From Monomorium pharaonis (lineage: Eukaryota > Arthropoda > Insecta > Hymenoptera > Formicidae), in assembly GCF_013373865.1 (NCBI RefSeq), contig NW_023415788.1, positions 12,415-76,414 of the forward strand: 64,000 bases of DNA. Reading direction: 5' to 3'. How positions within the stretch are numbered: position 1 is the stretch's first letter; each line of letters starts with the position of its first letter. The notes under the pieces were generated by a model. It was not told the origin of the DNA. It saw nothing but the letters and a program-made list of their open reading frames with translations, and ran no database searches. Below are positions 35,158 through 47,700 of this stretch, piece by piece. Both the position numbers and the translations under genes were made by a program.

Positions 35158-36230
35158 ATCCATGTATGTTCAATACCGAATGGCTGTATGTAATAATGTC
35201 AATGTTTTTTTAATAGGTAAACGGCTATTTCAACAATGGCTTGTTGATAGCTATGTAAAAATAGAAAAAGATAGAATTAATTGGTGTAAAGAAAATCAAA
35301 AACATTTGAGAGTGGAAAAGCACCAAGGACTGATTGACTATTTAGAAAAAAAGTGGCTGATACTAATGTTTATATTGGACGTGTAATAATACTTCCTTCT
35401 ACATTTATTGGTTCACCTAGAAATATGATGCAAAATTATCAAGATGCGATGACTATTGTTCGCAAATATGGTAAAACAGATATTTTTATTACAATGACTT
35501 GTAATCCAAATTGGCTTGAAATTAAAGAAAATTTGCTTCCAAATCAACAACCTAATGATAGACCTGATATTTGCGCTAGAATTTTTGATATAAAAAAAAT
35601 AATTTGATAGATTTGATTGTTCGACAGAAATTTTTTGGTGAAGTAAAAGCATTTGTTTATGTAATTGAATTTCAGAAACGCGGTTTGCCGCACATACATA
35701 TGTTAATAACTATGAAACAAAATTGCAAAATTACTAATTTGGAAACTGTTGATAAATATATTTCTGCTGAAATTCCCGATCCTGCTATTGATAAAAATTT
35801 ACATGAAATTGTCATGAAGAATATGATTCATGGACCATATGGTGATTGGTGTATGATAAATGGAAAATGTTCAAAATATTTTCCAAAATCCTTTCACGAG
35901 GAAACAACTATGGATGAAAATGGTTATCCACAATATCGTCGAAGAGACACTGGCATTTTGTATGAGAAACCCGAAGAATTTGTAGTAGATAATCGGTTTG
36001 TTCCTTATTGTCCCATATTATCACAAATTTTTAATTGTCATATTAATGTTGAAGTTGTTTCAAGTATTAAGTCAGTAAAGTATTTATACAAATATATTTA
36101 CAAAGGTCACGATGCAGCATCTGTAGTTATAGAACAAGATGTGAATAATGTAGAAATTGTTCATGACGAAATCAAAGATTTTATTGAAGCACGCTATGTA
36201 GGACCAGTTGAAGCTTACTGGCGTTTATAG
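35130..36230 (+). pseudogene. Helitron Rep (HUH nuclease) region, frameshifted
   Basis: Rolling-circle replication initiator part of the Helitron protein. Segment RVTRSMYVQYRMAV to about 35345 lies in one frame, GRVIILPSTFIGSPRNMMQN to about 35600 in another, and GEVKAFVYVIEFQKRGLPHI onward (35604-36230) in a third. The HUH motif is GLPHIHMLI (His-Ile-His), which would hold the metal. The two-tyrosine motif is in VKYLYKYIYKGHD. The catalytic motifs are therefore still readable, but three frames are needed; the last shift sits in an eight-A run near 35598. A TAG at 36228-36230 ends the frame. Confidence 0.88.
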
Positions 36231-37138
36231 GTAAAACATTACAAGAGAAGAGTCATGCTATTATTCGTCTATCTGTACATTTGCCAAATGAACAGAATGT
36301 TATTATATCTAATAAATCAAATTAACAAGATTTACAATCTGCTTTAGATCGTATAACAATGTTAATGGATTATTTTAAATAAAATAAACGAAATGTTGAT
36401 GCACGTCAGTATGTATATACAGATATACCTTTATATTTTGTATTTAAAAAGGTAACATTTAACGGAAAACAAATTTATCGTTGGAAAAAACGTCAATGTC
36501 ATTTTAACTATATTGGACGCATGTACTCAGTTAGCCCAACTAAAATCGAATTATTTCATTTACGTATTCTTTTATTGAATGTCAAAGGAGCAACATGCTA
36601 TAATGACTTAAAAACAGTCAATGGTGAATTACATCAAACGTTTACTTCTTCATGTTTAGCTTTAGGCTTAATTAAAGATAATGAAGAATGGAAACGTGCA
36701 ATGAACGAAGCTTCTATTTGGATGATGCCAAGACAACTTAGGTTACTTTTTGTTCAAATATTAATACATTGCCAACCAGGGCATTCAAAAGAATTGTGGG
36801 ATGAATTTCAAGTTGCAATGTCAGAAGATTATATACGACAATTTGAACGAGTCACTGGGATAAGAAAGGCTTATATTCAAATTGGTCAATTACTTTGCAA
36901 AGAAAATTGGGAACTTTCACAATTTCCAGAAATGGAACAAATAACGATTGAATATGAAAAAGAACATGCCAAACAATTGGAAAAAGAAGTCTTACTTGGT
37001 CAACAACAATACAGTCAGTTAAATCATGACCAAAAAATAATTGTTGATTATGTTTTAACTCTTTTAGAAAAAACTGATGGTCAACAATTAAAATGTTTAT
37101 ACATTGACGGTTTATACATTACCGGGAGATTTAGGTAA
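36231..37138 (+). pseudogene. Helitron Rep-helicase linker and P-loop region, broken
   Basis: After another frameshift the family sequence continues (EKSHAIIRLSVHLPNEQNV), with stops at 36323-36325 and 36380-36382. It is then open over 36521-37138 (RMYSVSPTKIELFHLRILLL, VKGATCYNDLKTVNGELHQT), the region preceding the helicase domain. The P-loop of the helicase should follow near 37110. It is readable only out of frame, as LPGDLGKIFVYTT where GPGGTGKTF.Y is expected, so the ATP-binding motif is both frameshifted and substituted. Confidence 0.85.
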
Positions 37139-37207
37139 AATTTTTGTTTATACAACATTATATTATATTACTATTTACTCAAGTCTCAAAACAAAGTTGT
37201 TAGTACA

Positions 37208-38413
37208 ATGGCTTTCACTGGTTTCGCTGCAACGTTACTACCGAATGGAAAAACAACACATAAAACTTTAGGTTTGCCCATGCCTCTTTTTGCTGACTCA
37301 ACATCGAATATAAAAATTCAATCAAAAGAAGCTGAATGTTTGAAGAAAACAGATGTTTTTATTTGGGATGAAGCACCAATGGCACCGCGATATGCTCTTG
37401 AAGTGATGGATCACCTTTTGCAAGATTTAATGCAAAATAATCTAAAATTTGGTGATAAAATTGTTATTCTTGGTGGGGATTTCAGACAATTATTGCCAGT
37501 ACAACAAAACGTTACACGGTCTAAAATTGTAAATTTGTCAATTAAATTTAGCTCATTATGGCAACATTTCAAAATCTTTTCATTAACGGAAAATATGCGT
37601 ATTTTACGACATGAACAAGAATTTGCTAATTTTTTATTAGATTTGGGAAATGGTACTTTGAATGATCAATTTAATAATATTGAAGTTCTACTGAGATGTG
37701 TAGCAGATTTGAACGCAAATATAGTAAAAGATACATACGAAGAAATATTTAAACACCATCAGTATAAACTTACAGCAAAACGTGCTATACTTTCTGCACG
37801 AAATGTTGATGTGGAAGAACTAAACAAACAAGTTGTAAATTTACTTGACGAATCAACAGAAAGAGTGTATACAAGTATAGACACTACAGAAACTACTAAC
37901 GATATTCATGATATTAATAAAACTATTTTAACAGAATATTTGAGTACTTTAAATCCAGCGATTCTTCCACCTCATAAACTTCGATTAAAAAAATACCCGG
38001 TTATCATGTTGATTAGAAATCTAAACATCAGCGAAGGTTTATATAATGGAACAACATTGTTAATTTTAGAGTTAAGAAACAATTTGTTAAAATGCGAAAT
38101 TTTAACTGGTGATAAAAAAGGGGAAATAGTTTTTTTAAATCGCATAACTTTATATTGTAAAAACGTTTATTCATTTGTGATGAAAAGAAGACAATTTCCG
38201 ATTAAAATAGCTTTTGCTATGACAATAAATAAATCACAAGGACAAACATTTGACAAAATTGCAATTGATTTAAGAAAAGATATTTTTAATCATGGTCAAC
38301 TTTATATGGCATTTTCACGAGTTAGATCTTGGAAATCATTGAAAATTGATTTAGGACAAAAAAGACAAAATAGATTAATAAAAAATTATGTATATACAGA
38401 AATGTTTCAATAA
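37208..38413 (+). pseudogene. Helitron helicase (Pif1-like) domain, 401 codons
   Basis: A long open frame in the same frame as 36521-37138. It covers the SF1 Pif1-type helicase after the P-loop: TGFAATLLPNGKTTHKTLGL (residues 4-23), Walker B IWDEAPM (52-58), GGDFRQLLPV (89-98), SLTENMR (125-131), then AFAMTINKSQGQTF and YMAFSRVRS near the C-terminus, ending NYVYTEMFQ. The ATG is internal to the original protein. The domain is long and uninterrupted compared with the broken N-terminal half, but without a P-loop it cannot be an active helicase. The role in the intact family is unwinding during rolling-circle transposition. Confidence 0.88.
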
Positions 38414-38773
38414 GAATGTCTTTAATTGATTTTACAATATAAAACATAATTGCTATTATACTAATAAATTTTATATAAATATATTTAAAATAAATACAAA
38501 TAAAAATAAATTTGAATTAATACTTTATAAAGTAATATTTTTTAATATATTTATTGTTTGTTAGCATCCTGTGATGAACAATATATTTTGAGAATGGATT
38601 ATTCAATATGACCATATTAACATGACTTTGAGGATGTACTATCTGCAATAAGATCATTTGTCGTGAAAAATAAAAACAATTATTTTTTATAATAACAAAA
38701 AATTAAAATGTTAAAATTTTGCAACATTTCAAAGTAATAAATTACAATTTAATATTTTACATGAATACTATAA
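38414..38773. other. 3' flank of Rep-helicase in copy D
   Basis: AT-rich, no gene. At about 38774 the sequence becomes homologous to the 3' part of copies A and B (ATGAAAAAACTTTATGTATA). In A and B a foldback-element end stands immediately before this point. Confidence 0.6.
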
Positions 38774-38804
38774 TGAAAAAACTTTATGTATATACACATA
38801 ACTC

Positions 38805-39731
38805 AGTGAAAAAGAGAGAGGTTCAATGGCGCACAGTACAATTAGACACGTTGCAATTGCTCACCGTGCTATTAGACACGAAACATTGCGCACCGTTTAA
38901 TTGCGCACAGTTTGTTTGGAAACAGTTCATTTGGACACAGTTTCCTTGGACACAGTTCCTTTGGACACAGTTCCTTTGGACACCGTTCGATTGGACATCG
39001 TTCGATTGGACACAGTTCGATTGGACACAATTTGATTGGACACAGTTCGATTGGACACAGTTTGATTGGACACAGTTCGATTGCTCACCGTTCGATTGCT
39101 CACCGTTTGATTGCGCACTGTTCAATTGCGCACCATTCAATTGCGCACCATTCAATGGCACACCATTCAATGGCACACCGTTCAATTACACACCGTTCAG
39201 TTGCACACCGTTAAATTGCACACTGTTCAATTGAACACATGTCAATTGCGCACATGTCAATTGCACACAGTTCAATCAAACGCATATTAAATATTCATAT
39301 GTTATGGCTACGTTTGCAATGTGTGCATAGGTTAGCGACTTGGACGGGGCGGGTGCAGGAGGGGGGCCGAAGGCCTCCCCTTGCATCCCCCCCCGGCGTG
39401 TGTGTGTGTGTGTGTGTATGTGTAAAGCATTCACTGCACCACATGGGTTTGCGACTTAAATGGTGTGCGATTGGACGGTGTGCAATTGACATGTGCGCAA
39501 TTGAACGGTGTGCCACTGAACGGTGCACAATTGAACGGTGCGCAATCGAACTGTGTCCAATCAAACTGTGTCCAATCAAACGGTGTCCAATCGAACTGTG
39601 TCCAATTGAACTGTGTCCAAACAAACTGTGCGCAATTGAACGATGTGTAATATTTCGTGTCTAATAGCACAGTGGACAATTGCAACGTGTCCAATTGTAC
39701 TGTGCGCAAATGAAGGCCTCTCAGTGAAAAA
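38805..39731. mobile_element. Foldback element made of a 15-bp minisatellite
   Basis: The element spans 38814-39722 and is flanked by AGTGAAAAA at 38805-38813 and 39723-39731 (the match can be extended to 12 bp). It starts GAGAGAGG, and its mirrored end starts GAGAGGCC. Both arms are built of 15-bp units such as TTGGACACAGTTCGA, changing through TTGGACACAG, TTGCTCACCG, TTGCGCACCA and TTGCACACCG types; the right arm carries the inverted order. The centre (about 39290-39440) is unique and includes a G/C-rich stretch and (GT)n. Because 15 is divisible by three, frames stay open on both strands; these WTQFD-like translations are artefacts. Confidence 0.88.
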
Positions 39732-39834
39732 TAACTCAGTGATGTCAAATTGATATCAAATTAAGGGAAAATTGATATAAATTGCATTTATTAAATCAAA
39801 TTGATGTCGATTTGATGGTTATTTCTCACTGGAA

Positions 39835-40206
39835 GAGTTAGAAAGATAAACAGATACAAACAAAAACAAGAAAGATATGAAAAAATAATATGAGCAAAAT
39901 ATAATAGAGTATACAAAGAAATAAAAATAGATGAGAAGTCTTTGTATATTTTAGTGGGGTATAAGAGTAGGGAGTCAGTCAATGATAGCGAGATTTAAGT
40001 GCGGAATCAAGGCATCAGGGAATAGATATTGAAAAAAAGAAAAAGTGTAGGCTATACAATTTAAAAGTAGAGACTTTAGTACACTTATTAGAAAAATTTA
40101 CAGAATTGCGAAGACAAAATTTCTCTGTTAGGAAAATGTTATCAGAGGTAAATATAGGTACAAAATGGATGAAAAATGTATTAAACACAAGAAATGACAA
40201 AGAAAA
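39835..40206 (+). pseudogene. 3' fragment of a non-LTR retrotransposon ORF2, copy D
   Basis: Same fragment as in copies A and B and the longest with B. The upstream part reads QERYEKII, stop, AKYNRVYKEIKIDEKSLYI, which resembles the segment preceding the ARF..GNE motif in insect non-LTR elements. After frameshifts follow MIARFKCGI and the degenerate finger, ending at a TAG near 40214. The open frame on the opposite strand here is a shadow. Confidence 0.6.
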
Positions 40207-40361
40207 GCATAAATAGTCATTAAGAATCCTATGTTATTATGTAATTAAGCTATGTAACCTTTTTTCAAAGGCCGAAATGTTTAAGAAATAAACGAATTGT
40301 ATATATGTTATATGCAATAGTAATTTTATGCAGGGTAATAACAAATAAAAAATAACATTTG

Positions 40362-40389
40362 GCGCGCGCGAAGCGCGCGCATGTTCTAG
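40362..40389 (+). other. Helitron 3' terminus, copy D
   Basis: Perfect 8-bp GC stem with GAA loop (40362-40380), ATGTT, then CTAG (40386-40389), followed by T of the next copy's TC. Confidence 0.88.
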
Positions 40390-41026
40390 TCCTCTTATAA
40401 AATAGCCATGTAACCCTAAAGTTGCCTGCTAATCGCGATTGCATTGTTGCCTCTTTATTCCAATCGCGATTGGCTTGACTCGCTTCGTGTGCGAGAGTCG
40501 TGGTTTGACAGTTTAGTCGAGAGTAGCTGTCATTGCGATTGAATTGTGACAGCTGTCAAATTTAGTGAAAAGAGTCGATAAAGTAAGTTGTAATTTATAT
40601 AATCCAATTATGATATTAAACTATTTCGTAACAATTATATAACATATGTGTGTGTGTGTGTGTATGTGTGTAAATTCTAGGATTATATATTTGTAATCGA
40701 AAAATAGACAAGAAAAGATGGAAATAGATTGATAAATAGAGAGCGAGAGAGAGAAGGAGAGAGGGACGGGAAAGGAAAGAAGAAAAGAAATATAAATCCA
40801 GGTAATGATATGCAGAAATACATACTTATCTTTTAATATTATTATATGAAAAACATAATTATTTATGACATAATATTTATTACACAATACTAAGTTTTTC
40901 AGAGATAAATACAGAGAGAAATAAAGAGAGAGAAAGGAAAAGAAAGAAGAAAGAAAAACAAATACAAAATCAGGTAATGATATAAAAAAATGCATAGCTG
41001 TTTTTACAAAAAAGTCATTTATATAA
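40390..41026 (+). mobile_element. Helitron 5' fragment E, interrupted by copy B
   Basis: It begins TCCTCTTATAAAATAGCC like the other copies and shares the D-type 5' subtype. It includes GATAAA|GTAAGTTG and two purine-rich blocks ending CAGGTAATGAT. After 637 bp the sequence ends at A (41026), where copy B starts with TC, as expected for Helitron insertion between A and T. The rest of E was not found downstream within the window. Confidence 0.75.
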
Positions 41027-41310
41027 TCCTCTTATAAAATAGCCATGTAACCCTAAAGTTGCCTGCTAATCGCGATTGCATTGTTGCCTCTTTATTCCGA
41101 TCGCGATTGGCTGTCTCGCGCTTGACTCGCTTCGTTCGTGTGTGAAGTTTGACAGTTTATATAGTTGACAGTTTTTGACAGTTTGACTGTTTAACGAGAG
41201 ACGGAAAGACACAAAAAGAAGCAAGAAAAATACCGGGAAAAAATTACTTAGACTGGAAGATTATAAAATAGCAGAGAGTATTTGTTTTGAATTGCAGATA
41301 CGTTTAACTG

Positions 41311-41770
41311 ATGCTTAACAAAGTAAGTTGAAATTTAATACAATATATTATGACATATTTAATTTAATATAATAATATTATGATATAACCATTTTTGTAT
41401 CACCATCGCTGTTAGAAGGGTAAGGAAGAGACGTTGGACGCCACGACAGAAACACGTATTTATCAAGTAATTCTTAATTATCTTAATTATTTTTTTTGCC
41501 AATACATTAAATATAATTATAATTTTTTTATTTGTATTGATTAAAAAATTGATATATTGTTATGTAAATGTATGTATATTAATTAAGTTCTTATTATAAT
41601 AAGTTTAAATATATAGTTGACAATTACAGGCATTACTGCTAAAAATATTGTATGGCGAATTAAATAACCTCGCAGTTGAGAATATAAAATTAAGAAAAAA
41701 AAATTGTGTGGTACGAAAAAAAGAGAGAAAGAGAGAAAGAAACGGGAAACAAGATAAGGATCAGGATTAA
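41311..41770 (+). CDS. Candidate three-exon mini-gene, copy B
   Basis: Exons 41311-41322, 41416-41466 and 41630-41770, with the same splice signals and open frame as in copy A. The only coding difference I noticed is CGG to CAG three codons before the stop (Arg to Gln). Conservation between copies is expected from recent duplication alone, so it does not prove function. Confidence 0.4.
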
Positions 41771-41950
41771 AATAAGATAAGAAAAAAGAAGGTATAAATA
41801 TTATGTTATTGATATTGATAAGTATACAAGAATATAATTAATGCTACTCGAACATGTTAAGTTTTTGTTTCAATATTTATAATTGGTAAACATTTTCATT
41901 TCTTAAATAATTTTCGAATAAATTTTTATTCTTTGGAGGATTTTTCGAAG

Positions 41951-42388
41951 TTTTTTAAATATATTTGATTAATTTTATTGATCTTGTACTGATTTTTGAA
42001 TGTGTATGTACTTGACGTTTCTTTTTTACTTTTATAAGGTAAAAATATATTTTGGTTATATTTTGGTAGAATTTATCTTCTTTTTGTAAAAATCAAGTGA
42101 TAGTTTGTTCCTTACATAATTTTATTTAAATTGATTTATTTATTATACATTATTCATTTTTTAATTATAAACATATGTAGATGTACGTAACATTATTAAT
42201 ATTTATATTGAATATACATGACTATACGGCAATCATATTTGTTAATGCACATATGTATAAATTTTAATAACAATATTAGTAAAACACAATATAAACACAA
42301 CAAATAACATTAATATAATTAAAATTATATATGTATATGCATATATACAGGGTGACAGCTAACCGGCAGCCAATCTGTAATAGATAGA

Positions 42389-42420
<32 letters not shown>

Positions 42421-42978
42421 GATATACTAATAGATAGATGTATACAAATATACTAATAGATATATTAATATACAAATAAACGTAAATATATATATATATA
42501 TTTATGTTTATTTCTATATTAGTATATCTATACATCTATCTATTAGTATATCTATATATATCTATCTATTACAGATTGGCTGCCAGTTAGCTGTCACCCT
42601 GTATATATGTATATACATATATAATTTTATTTATATTAATGTTATTTGTTGTGTTTATATTGTGTTTTTACTAATATTGTTATTAGAATTTATACATATG
42701 TGCATTAACAAATATGATTGCCGTATACATGTATATTCAATATAAATATTAATAATGTTATGTACATCTACATATGTTTATAATTAAAAAATGAATAATG
42801 TATAATAAATAAATCAATTTAAATAAAATTATGTAAGGAACACTATCACTTAATTTTTACAAAAAGAAGATAAATTCTATCAAAACCTTATAAAAGTAAA
42901 AAAAAAAAACGTTAAGTACATATACATTCACAAATCAGTCGAAAGATCAATAAAATCAATCAAATATATTTAAATACG
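41951..42978. repeat. 1.1-kb palindrome with central MITE, copy B
   Basis: Same inverted repeat as 17268-18346 without the private 60-bp duplication. The TA-flanked MITE spans 42348-42601 (CAGGGTGACAGC...GCTGTCACCCTG), with a longer TA run than in A or C. Confidence 0.85.
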
Positions 42979-44300
42979 TCATATATAATTATATCTAAAT
43001 TATTTCTTCATAAGATAATATTAATGTGAGTTTTTAATTGCAATCAATCCAATTAAATCGGTACATTCAATTTTGAGATATCAAGATTTCTTTCTCGTAA
43101 AAGTTCAATAACATTATTTTCTTCAGATCAGATTCATATGTAATATACACACATGTAAATCCAGTTTGCCATTCAAGAGGCTTTACAATGTGCCTACATA
43201 CAATTTCATTTTACTAAAACAAAATTATTATGTATAATGTAAATAATGAATTTACGAGAAAGAAATCTTGATATCTCAAAATTGAGTGTACCGATTTAAT
43301 TGGATTGGTTGCAATTGAAAACTCACATTAATATTATTTCAGGAAAACATAATTTAGATATAATTATATATGACGTTATATATAATTATATGTAATTATA
43401 TATGATTTATATATACCAGCATATATAATTATATATAAATTATTTATGGGCACTATATATAATTTATATATAATTTATATATATTTATATATATTTTTAT
43501 ATATGGACTCCATTGTTCTTGCCGGCTTATATCTGAAGAAATGCAAATGCTTTATATGATTATATATAATAATATCAGGTCATATCTGATTGTACCTATT
43601 GAAGTTGAGTAATCATATATAGATATATATATATAATCCTATAAAGTCATATATAGTTTCATATATGAAAGAATAAGAACAACTGAGTCTATATATGAAT
43701 CTTTCCGAGAAAAAATAATTATATATAATTATATCTAAATTATTTTTTCATGAGATAATATTAATGTGAGTTTTCAATTGCAACCAATCCAAATAAATTG
43801 GTACACTCAATTTTGAGATATCAAGATTTCTTTCTCGTAAAAGTTCAATAACATTATTTTCTTCAGATCTTCAAATGACATTATATACAATCATATAAAA
43901 AAATGGCATTATACAATCGTATACGATTGTATGTAACCATATATAAACATATATAACCACATAGCCATATATAATTATATACAACCACATATAATTATAT
44001 ATAATCATATATGATTATATATAATTAACATTATATACAATCAGATTGTATGTAACCATATACAGATATATAAATATTTATATATAAATAACCATATATA
44101 GATATTTCTAATGAGTAAATCATAAAAATAGTGGCAGTCCTCTTCCACATCAGACAGGAACAAGAAGCTAATTTTTGCTTGCCTTAACCACGCTACGAGT
44201 GATCTTTATGTAGCCGATCGACTGCACTTTGCTCCTGAGAGAGTACGCCGCCTATCGACGGCGCCGCGCTCTAACTAGCGGGCAAGTCTGCATATCTAAT
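42975..44300. repeat. 150-bp modules, AT palindromes and GC island, copy B
   Basis: Same order as 18345-19672. The GC-rich island is at about 44129-44293. The frame at 44397-44609 is built on TATA-type repeats and is not a gene. Confidence 0.8.
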
Positions 44301-44783
44301 TGTATATGGCGCCATGTATAATGCTATATATAATTATATATAGGATGCTCACATAGCATTATATCTGGCGTCACATACAATTATATAAAATTAGATATGG
44401 TGCTATATCTGATTATATATGGACCCAGATTAGACACATTAATATATATGGCTATATATGACTATATAGTTGTATATAATGCTATATATAATTATATACA
44501 AAATGCACTACTAACACAGCATTATATATGGCGCCACATACAATTATATACAATTAGATATGGTATTCAGTTAAACGTACCTGCAATTAAAAATATACAT
44601 TTTACATAACAATATATTAATTTTTTAATTAATACAAATAAAAAAAAGAATTATAATTATATTTAATGTATTGGCAAAAAAGATAATTAAGATAATTAAA
44701 AATTACTTGATAAATATGTGTTACTGTCGTGGGGTTCAACGTCTCTTCTCTATCCTTCTAACAGCGATGGAGTAACAATATAG

Positions 44784-47700
44784 TACTGGCACCCGTAATA
44801 GTTCTAGAGTTCCTGATAGATTTCAGCAATAGTTCTGTACATTAAATATATTTAAACAGTTTTTTAATTTGGCTGTTGGCATTGCACTACAAGAGTAAGG
44901 TACCACTTTTTGGCGAGTTTCAACTAACTTTATGGCATTTTCTAACAGTTCCGCAATAGTTTCAAAGCTTTTTATATGTTTCGTCGACAGTTCCGGTCTT
45001 TAAGCATTTTTAAACAATTTTTTTATTAGACGGCTGGCACCGCACTACAAGAGTAAACTACCATTTTATAGCGAGTTCCAGACGAGTACATAGCATTTTT
45101 CAATAATTCTGTAATAGTTCCGAAGCTATTTGCAAGTTTCGTCGACATATCAGGTTTTTAAGCATTTTTAAGCAATTTTTTTATTAGACGGCTGGCACCG
45201 CACTACAAGAGTAAATTACCATTTTATAGCGAGTTCCATACGAATACATAAAATATTTAAAAAAATAAAATTTAAAAAAATGAGGTGCTAACTTCCAGTG
45301 GCACCTCATTAATGAAAATTGAACATTTTAACAGCAGTTCTACTTGCACCCGTAATAGTTCTAAAGTTCCTGATAGATTTTAGCAATAGTTCTGTACATT
45401 AAATATATTTAAACAGTTTTTTAATTTGGCTGTTGGCATTGCACCACAAGAGTAAAGTACCACTGTTTGGCGAGTTTCAGTCAACTTTATGACATTTTCT
45501 AAAAGTTCTGCAATAATGTCAAAGCTTTTGTAGATTTCGTCGACAGTTCCGGTCTTTAAGCATTTTTAAGCAATTTTTTTATTAGACGGCTGGCACCGCA
45601 CTACAAGAGTAAACTACCATTTTATAGCGAGTGCCAGACGAGTACATAACATATTTTAATAGTTCTGCAATAGTGACAAAGCTTTTTGCAGGTTTTGTCG
45701 ACACTTCCGGTCTTTAAGTATTTTTAAACAATTTTTTTATTAGACGGCTAACACCGCACTACAAGAGTAAATTACCATTTTATAGCGAGGTCCAGACGAA
45801 TACATAACATATTTTAATAGTTCTGCAATAGTGACAAAGCTTTCTGTAGGTTTCGTCGACAGTTCCGGTCTTTGAGCATTTTTAAGAATTTTTTAATTAG
45901 CCGGCTGGCACCGCACTACAAGAATAAATTACAATTTTATAGCGAGTTCCAGACAAGTACATATTTTAATAGTTCTGCAATAGTGACAAAGTTTTTTGTA
46001 GGTTTCGTCGACAGTTTCGGTCTTTAAGCATTTTTAAAGAATTTTTTTATTAGACGGCTGGCACCGCACTACAAGAGTAAACTACAATTTTATAGCGAGT
46101 TCCAGACAAGTACATAGCATTTTTCAATAGTTTCTGCAATAGTTTCAAAGCTTTTTGCAGGTTTCGTCGACAGTTTCCGGTCTTTAAGCATTTTTAAGCC
46201 AATTTCTCTTATTAGACGGCTGGCAACGCACCTACAAAGATGTAAACTACACATTTTATAGCGAGTTCCAGACGAGTACATAGCATAAAATTTTTATAAT
46301 AGTTCCTGCAAATAGTTCCAAAGCTTTTTTAGCAGTTCGTCGACAGTTCCGGTCTTTAAGCATTTTTAAGCAATTTTCTTTATTAGACGGCTGGCACCGT
46401 ACTACAAGAGTAAAGACTTTTATACACGGTACAAGCATTTTTTGTCGCATAACAAGCTTTTGAGGTTTCGTCGACGACGGTTTTAGCATTTTAACAATCT
46501 TTATTAGCGGCTGCACCGTACTAAAGAGTAATCCATTTATAGCGTTCCGAAAGACATAGCTTTAATGTTTGCATAGGGTTTTTTGTAGGTCGTCGACAGT
46601 TTCGTCTTTAAGTATTTTTTAAACATTTTTTAGTAGGACGCTGGCACCGCACTACAAGAGTAAACTACCATTTTATAGCGAGTTTCCGACGAGTACTAGC
46701 AATTTCTAATAGTTCTGCAATAGTTCCAAAGCTTTTTGCAGGTTTCGTCGACAGTTCCGGTCTTTAAGTATTTAAAAAAAATTTTTTTATTAGACGGCTG
46801 GCACCGCACTACAAAAGTAAACTACAATTTTATAGCGAGTTTCAGACGAGTACATAGCATTTCTCAATAGTTCTGCAATAGTTCCAAAGCTTTTTGCAGG
46901 TTTCGTCGACAGTTCCGGTCTTTAAGCATTTTTAGGCAATTTGTTTATTAGACGGCTGGCACCGCACTACAGGAGTAAACTACCATTTTATAGTGAGTTC
47001 CAGACGAGTACATAACATTTTTCAATAGTTCTGCAATAGTGACAAAGCTTTTTGTAGGTTTCGTCGACATTTTCGATCTTTAAGTATTTTAAATAATTTT
47101 TTTTATTAGACTGCTGGCACTCCACTACAAGAGTAAACTACCATTTTATAGCAAGTTCCAGACGAGTACATGGCATTTTTTAATAGTTTTGCAATAGTTC
47201 CAAATCTTTATGCAGGTTTTGTCGACAGTTCCGGTTTTTAGCATTTTTAGGCGATTTGTTTATTAGACGGCTGGCACCGCACTACAAGAGTAAACTACAA
47301 TTTTATAGCGAGTTCCAGACAACCACACAGCATTCTCCAATATATTTCTGCAATAGTTTCAAAGCTTTTTGTAGGTTTTATCGACAGTTCGTTTGACAAA
47401 CAATGGTATTTATAAGTAACCTCTTTCTAAACCTCTAAGGATAAGTATTTATACATGTCATGAATTACTGGTTAACAATAGAGCGACATTGTAAGTTGAT
47501 TTACAAATAAAATATTATATTAAAATTAAATATATTTGACAAATAATATTGTAATTATGTTGGTAATTTAACTTAAACAAATCATATGACTTTTTAATTT
47601 AATATAAAAAAGTTTCTCAAAATTAACTTTTACTTTAACTAGAAACAAATTAATCTTAACGTAAATTTAATAGAATTAGTATTTATTTACGTAACTTTTA

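Larger units (their letters stand above)
27924..40389 (+). mobile_element. Helitron with decayed Rep-helicase, copy D
   Basis: It starts TCCTCTTATAAAATAGCC directly after CTAG of copy A. It ends with a perfect 8-bp stem hairpin (40362-40380), ATGTT and CTAG (40386-40389), directly followed by TC of fragment E. It is the only copy with Rep-helicase coding sequence (34310-38413). The first ~150 bp are a subtype shared with E (GAGAGTCGTGGTTTGACAG). Nested in it are MITEs at 29121, 30939 and 33371 and a minisatellite foldback at 38814. Its 3' part from 38774 (apart from the foldback) matches copies A and B. Confidence 0.8.

Noticed and set aside
38761..38775. Helitron 3' end just after the Rep-helicase gene
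   Set aside because: No CTRR with a hairpin here; the true CTAG end with hairpin is at 40386-40389, shared with A and B.
38719..39234. Long open frames with WTQFD, IGHSS and VSNRT repeats
   Set aside because: They are produced by the 15-bp minisatellite, whose period is a multiple of three, and are open on both strands.
39239..39748. Open frames in the right arm of the minisatellite foldback
   Set aside because: Same 15-bp artefact read on the inverted arm.
46256..46516. Minus-strand frame in the 157-bp array
   Set aside because: Occurs in an error-rich stretch of a non-coding repeat; other units are closed in this frame.
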